Source: RGIG3002 sp964449325
GTDB lineage: Bacteria; Bacillota; Clostridia; Lachnospirales; Lachnospiraceae
Assembly (NCBI GenBank): GCA_964449325.1
Contig: CAYUYJ010000004.1
Location: 1 to 64,000 of the forward strand
DNA length: 64,000 nucleotides
Direction of reading: 5' to 3'
In this document: piece after piece, positions 61,023 to 64,000 of the stretch
How the letters are laid out: each line of letters opens with the position of its first letter
Position numbering within the stretch: the stretch's first letter is position 1
Notes under the pieces: model-generated
The model's input: only the letters and a program-made list of their open reading frames with translations
What the model was told of the DNA's origin: nothing
Databases searched by the model: none
Made by a program: the position numbers and the translations under genes

Positions 61023-63041
61023 ATGAAATGGTGGGAATCAATCAATGATAAGGCACATGATTTGGCAAGATGGGTGAAGGGATGGGGCAGTAATGATGCC
61101 AAAAGTGTAAATGATAAAAGCATGAAGTGGCATTCCAATGATGCCTTCGATGGCGAATGGGAGGAAGAACCGGATAACCGTACGATTAATGAAGAATTCG
61201 GGGAAGGGAAAGTTCTTGCAGGGGACTATGAGATTTCCCGGGGAATTGCAGACGAAAATATCGTAAAGAGGATAGCAAACTACGAGAAAATCAGTCACAG
61301 TCCATCGGTGAAAAGTCTGATTCGTCATATTGATAATTATGAGCAGGCAATGAAACACTTTTTCGTTCCCCAAAAGACGGGAACGGACACAGAGTTTTTG
61401 CAGGATGTGGCTGAGACCAATGGTCTGGTTTGTGAGTATATGCTGGAAATAGAGAAATATCTCCTGAGAAAGGCAGAAGGCTATACGCATAAAAGCAAAA
61501 GATATGCACAAGTCGGGATGGCATGCAGAGAGGAAGCGAAGAAAATCCGTGTGCAGATGGATTTGGTGAATAAGATACAGGAGTATTGTTTTTATCAATG
61601 CCGTACCGGTAAAAATCTGACTTATGCAGGCAGAAGGTATGAAGAGGTATTGAAGGATCCCAATTTATCTATTTTTCAGGCAGGCGAGCTGGATGACACC
61701 CAGAAGTTTGGCGCCGGACAGGTAAATTCCGTTTATAAGATACAAGATGCACAGAGGGAGAATAAAGAACGCATTTTTAAGGCCGGAAACCAGAATGTTG
61801 ATTTGAAAAGTAACGGAATGTCAGAGGTTTACGAAAGGATAAAAATGCGGAAGGCGAAAGACGATAAAGAAAAGATAAATACGTCATATCGTGATGTGGC
61901 GGTATCCATGATAGACAAGTTGTTTGATTTGAATGCAGCAGTGGATACTTCCTTTGTAAGGGCATCAGACGGAAGTCAGGCATCGCTTATGGATATCGCT
62001 GCCGGAAAATCAAACGGTAGTCTTTATGCTTATATGGGGTCTGAGGAGAAAGCAGACAGAGAGGCCGATATCCTACACCAGATTATGATAAATGCACCCT
62101 ATCTGGTAAACGGAACGGATTATAAACCGGACGAAAAAGACAGAAAAGAAATAGCAAATCAGAAACAACGAACAACGGTTAATGTCGGTTCGGAGAAATT
62201 TGTACAAAGTACATTTAACCTTGCAGCACTGGATTTTATTTGCGGCCATGTGGACCGGCATGCAGGAAACTATCTGGTATCGGATCAAGGTGTGCAGGGA
62301 ATTGATAATGATTCGGCGTTTAGCTTGCGTAAGGCAAACTACAGCAACAGCCAGGCAGGAGATTATAATAAGTTATCAGGTTCTGAAGCAAGTTCCTTTG
62401 TTAGGCAGGAAAATGACGAAGGTGAGACAGTAACAGTTAATAATGCATACGCAGCATATTCTGCTTTGGATCTGAGTTTCCCTTTTGTGACAGAGGAATT
62501 TCGAAACAAAATTATGTCGGTATCAGAGGATGCTGTGCGAGGTACCTTAAGAGGATTATTGGAAGAGGATGAAATAGAGGCCTGTGTCGGCAGAGTGAAG
62601 GAGTTTCAGTCTTATCTTGGTAAACTGAAAAGGGAAAAGGGTCAGATTGTAGATAGCCTGTCAGAGAGGGCAGCTGAGTTTTCACAGAAAGTAAGGTTGT
62701 GTTCACTTATTGTATCTTACGGAAATATTCTGTCACAGGTAAGTGGTAACAATGGAGGTCTCTTATTTGAACGTTTAAATCATGTTGATGAGAATGAGAA
62801 TAAATATATGTTGTTAAACGAAATAGCCGGAAAAGAATCGGTTATAATGAAAAAGTATCTAAATCGTATGGGAATCAAAAATAACATAGTCGTGCCGGTT
62901 TATTTTGAATTGATGAAACGATTGGAGGAGCAGTCGAGGAACACAAAATTTGACCTGCATGAAGAACTTAAGAGCGGCAGATTAGACCGGATGTGCAAAG
63001 AAATCGAACAGGAACTGACCGAAGAAAAAGAAGTCTCTTAA
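61023..63041 (+). CDS. Kinase-like cargo candidate B
   Basis: A 672-residue soluble protein starting at ATG 61023 with GGAG eight bases upstream. A helical N-terminal region (1-220) leads to a kinase-like domain: glycine loop FGAGQVNSVYKI (229-240), lysine in RIFKAGNQN (253), catalytic loop ICGHVDRHAGNYLV (H409, D411, N416) and GIDNDSAF (D428, D430). These align by motif with kinase-like protein A. The C-terminal 200 residues are helical. No signal peptide, no membrane helix. It is the last gene before the operon terminator, so it probably belongs to the system. Confidence 0.62.
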   Translation: MKWWESINDKAHDLARWVKGWGSNDAKSVNDKSMKWHSNDAFDGEWEEEPDNRTINEEFGEGKVLAGDYEISRGIADENIVKRIANYEKISHSPSVKSLIRHIDNYEQAMKHFFVPQKTGTDTEFLQDVAETNGLVCEYMLEIEKYLLRKAEGYTHKSKRYAQVGMACREEAKKIRVQMDLVNKIQEYCFYQCRTGKNLTYAGRRYEEVLKDPNLSIFQAGELDDTQKFGAGQVNSVYKIQDAQRENKERIFKAGNQNVDLKSNGMSEVYERIKMRKAKDDKEKINTSYRDVAVSMIDKLFDLNAAVDTSFVRASDGSQASLMDIAAGKSNGSLYAYMGSEEKADREADILHQIMINAPYLVNGTDYKPDEKDRKEIANQKQRTTVNVGSEKFVQSTFNLAALDFICGHVDRHAGNYLVSDQGVQGIDNDSAFSLRKANYSNSQAGDYNKLSGSEASSFVRQENDEGETVTVNNAYAAYSALDLSFPFVTEEFRNKIMSVSEDAVRGTLRGLLEEDEIEACVGRVKEFQSYLGKLKREKGQIVDSLSERAAEFSQKVRLCSLIVSYGNILSQVSGNNGGLLFERLNHVDENENKYMLLNEIAGKESVIMKKYLNRMGIKNNIVVPVYFELMKRLEEQSRNTKFDLHEELKSGRLDRMCKEIEQELTEEKEVS

Positions 63042-63110
63042 GGCAAAAGAACAAACTGTTTTTACGGTGTGAAGAGTGTGGAAGAGTCACACAAGCTGAT
63101 TTTATGGAAT

Positions 63111-63170
63111 AATAAAGAATCGCACTTGCTTAAAATGCATGTGCGATTCTTTATTATCTGCTATTTTTTT
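63111..63170 (+). terminator. Strong terminator at the end of the injection-system operon
   Basis: AATAAAGAATCGCAC (63111-63125) pairs exactly with GTGCGATTCTTTATT (63141-63155), and TATTTTTTT ends at 63170. It closes the long plus-strand run that starts at 15167. Confidence 0.85.
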
Positions 63171-63195
63171 GAAATATGGATGAAGTTTTTGATGC

Positions 63196-63224
63196 TTGAC
63201 AAAAATATTTCTATATGTTACTAA
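63196..63224 (+). promoter_or_regulatory. Promoter of the PadR-type gene
   Basis: TTGACA (63196-63201) and TACTAA (63219-63224) are separated by 17 bases. TTAC...GTAA around the -10 box is a short palindrome that the encoded PadR protein could bind. Confidence 0.6.
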
Positions 63225-63285
63225 TGGTAATATATAAACCAAGTGGTTTTACTATGATTTTCGATTTAAATGGGAGAAGAGAGAA

Positions 63286-63825
63286 ATGGATACTTTGATT
63301 TTGGGCCTTCTTTTATTAAAAAGCAGAACAATATATGAGATTCGCAAGATGCTTAACTCTGCCGGTATGCGGCTTTTGTATAGTTGCAGTACAGGTAGTA
63401 TTCAAGCAGCATTAAAGAAATTGGTGGCGAATACTTATGTAACAATCGAAGAGGTCAAAGAACATGGCAGAACGAAGAAAGTGTATACCATTACAGATGC
63501 CGGAAGAGTGTATTTTGAGCAATGGATTAATTCAGAGTTTTCTATTGACAGTAATCGCAATCCTGAATTAACCAAATTCTATTTCATGGGATTTTCTAAG
63601 GAAGAGTTCCGAAAGGAACGTTTGGAAAAACATATTGATAATTTGAGAAAAGCTTATGAGTGTCTGAGTATGGTCTATGAGGAAGGGAACAAAATGGTTG
63701 CACCAAAGGAATACGAAGATGTTTTTCGATATCAGCTGCTCACCGTGAAATACGGCATAGACTCTGCAGCGTTTCAAATGAAATGGTTTGAGAACACTAT
63801 GAAAGATTTGTATGCGGAAGATTAG
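63286..63825 (+). CDS. PadR-family transcriptional regulator
   Basis: A 179-residue regulator. The N-terminal winged helix (LILGLLLLKSRTIYEIRKML, SIQAALKKLV, GRTKKVYTITDAGRVYFEQWI) is typical of PadR, and the longer helical C-terminal part matches the Vir_act_alpha_C group. GGGAGAAGAGAG lies before the ATG. An alpha/beta-hydrolase gene begins 26 bases after its stop, so it probably regulates that enzyme. It is separate from the injection system. Confidence 0.88.
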   Translation: MDTLILGLLLLKSRTIYEIRKMLNSAGMRLLYSCSTGSIQAALKKLVANTYVTIEEVKEHGRTKKVYTITDAGRVYFEQWINSEFSIDSNRNPELTKFYFMGFSKEEFRKERLEKHIDNLRKAYECLSMVYEEGNKMVAPKEYEDVFRYQLLTVKYGIDSAAFQMKWFENTMKDLYAED

Positions 63826-63851
63826 ATTTGAGAGAAGAGAGGAAAAATAGT

Positions 63852-64000
63852 ATGTCAGGCAGGAAAAAGATAATTGCAAGTAATAATATTTCAGAAGTAT
63901 GTGTTTTTAATTTGGGGGGATATTTGCAGAAAGTGTTGATTGAGGGGAAGATGAAGAATCTGCCGATTGTAATCAATTTGCATGGTGGACCGGGGATGCC
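63852..64000 (+). CDS. Alpha/beta hydrolase, 5' part only
   Basis: The first 49 codons of a gene cut by the window edge. The visible end, LPIVINLHGGPGMP, has the HGGPG oxyanion-hole motif of alpha/beta hydrolases of the proline iminopeptidase type. GAGAGGAAAAA precedes ATG 63852. The catalytic triad lies outside the window. Confidence 0.75.
   Translation, partial: MSGRKKIIASNNISEVCVFNLGGYLQKVLIEGKMKNLPIVINLHGGPGM

Noticed and set aside
15167..63041. Type VI secretion
   Set aside because: No TssJ/L/M membrane complex or ClpV is recognised. The ATPases are of the Afp15 type, and the order of J-like proteins and CIS tube protein is eCIS-like. A T6SS-iv relationship was not excluded.

Overview
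The window looks like a chromosomal segment of a gut-type Clostridia bacterium, most likely Lachnospiraceae. The evidence is a moderate-to-low GC content, strong AGGAGG ribosome binding sites, and the housekeeping run apt - rel - metallo-beta-lactamase-fold hydrolase - hemZ (positions 1-5308), an order typical of that family. No rRNA, tRNA, CRISPR array or complete insertion sequence was seen.

Positions 5309-14126 form a degenerate accessory island just behind hemZ. It holds a DUF6075-type gene, a ParA gene cut short by a deletion, a Schlafen/AlbA_2-type regulator with a striking operator, broken OLD-nuclease, RelE, DUF4143 and KTR genes, a lone receiver protein, a GyrI-like remnant, and a TetR-MATE efflux pair. 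A degenerate copy of the hemZ 3' end at 14079-14126 suggests that an integrative element entered at hemZ. No integrase or conjugation gene remains.

Positions 14931-63170 are the main content: a single-strand cluster of about 46 kb encoding an extracellular-type contractile injection system (eCIS, Afp/PVC-like). A LuxR-type regulator split into two overlapping ORFs comes first (15167-17555). Next are a coiled-coil protein, a first AAA+ ATPase, two giant membrane proteins with chitobiase-C-terminal-like (CHB_HEX_C) repeats and a transmembrane segment at each end, a YYGKLL-motif protein with an Ig-like end, a pseudokinase-like single-pass protein, a HAMP/degenerate-cyclase membrane protein and a MORN-repeat single-pass protein. 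The particle genes follow in canonical order (37260-53878): Pvc16-like terminator, an unknown protein, PAAR-like tip, sheath, tube, assembly protein, DUF6760, second tube, a repeat-rich 789-aa protein, CIS tube/LysM-type protein, gpD hub, gpV spike, gp25, two J-like wedge proteins and a tail-I-like protein.

The cluster ends (53894-63041) with two large kinase-like proteins that bracket two tandem AAA+ ATPases. Both large proteins carry a glycine-rich loop, a following lysine, an H-x-D-R-H-x-x-N catalytic-loop motif and a downstream D-N-D motif. I read them as probable atypical-kinase cargo with paired ATPases. The many membrane-anchored partners and the absence of visible lysis genes point to a membrane-docked injection machine rather than a freely released one; this is inference. 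A strong terminator (63111-63170) closes the operon. A PadR regulator and the start of an alpha/beta hydrolase follow at the window edge.
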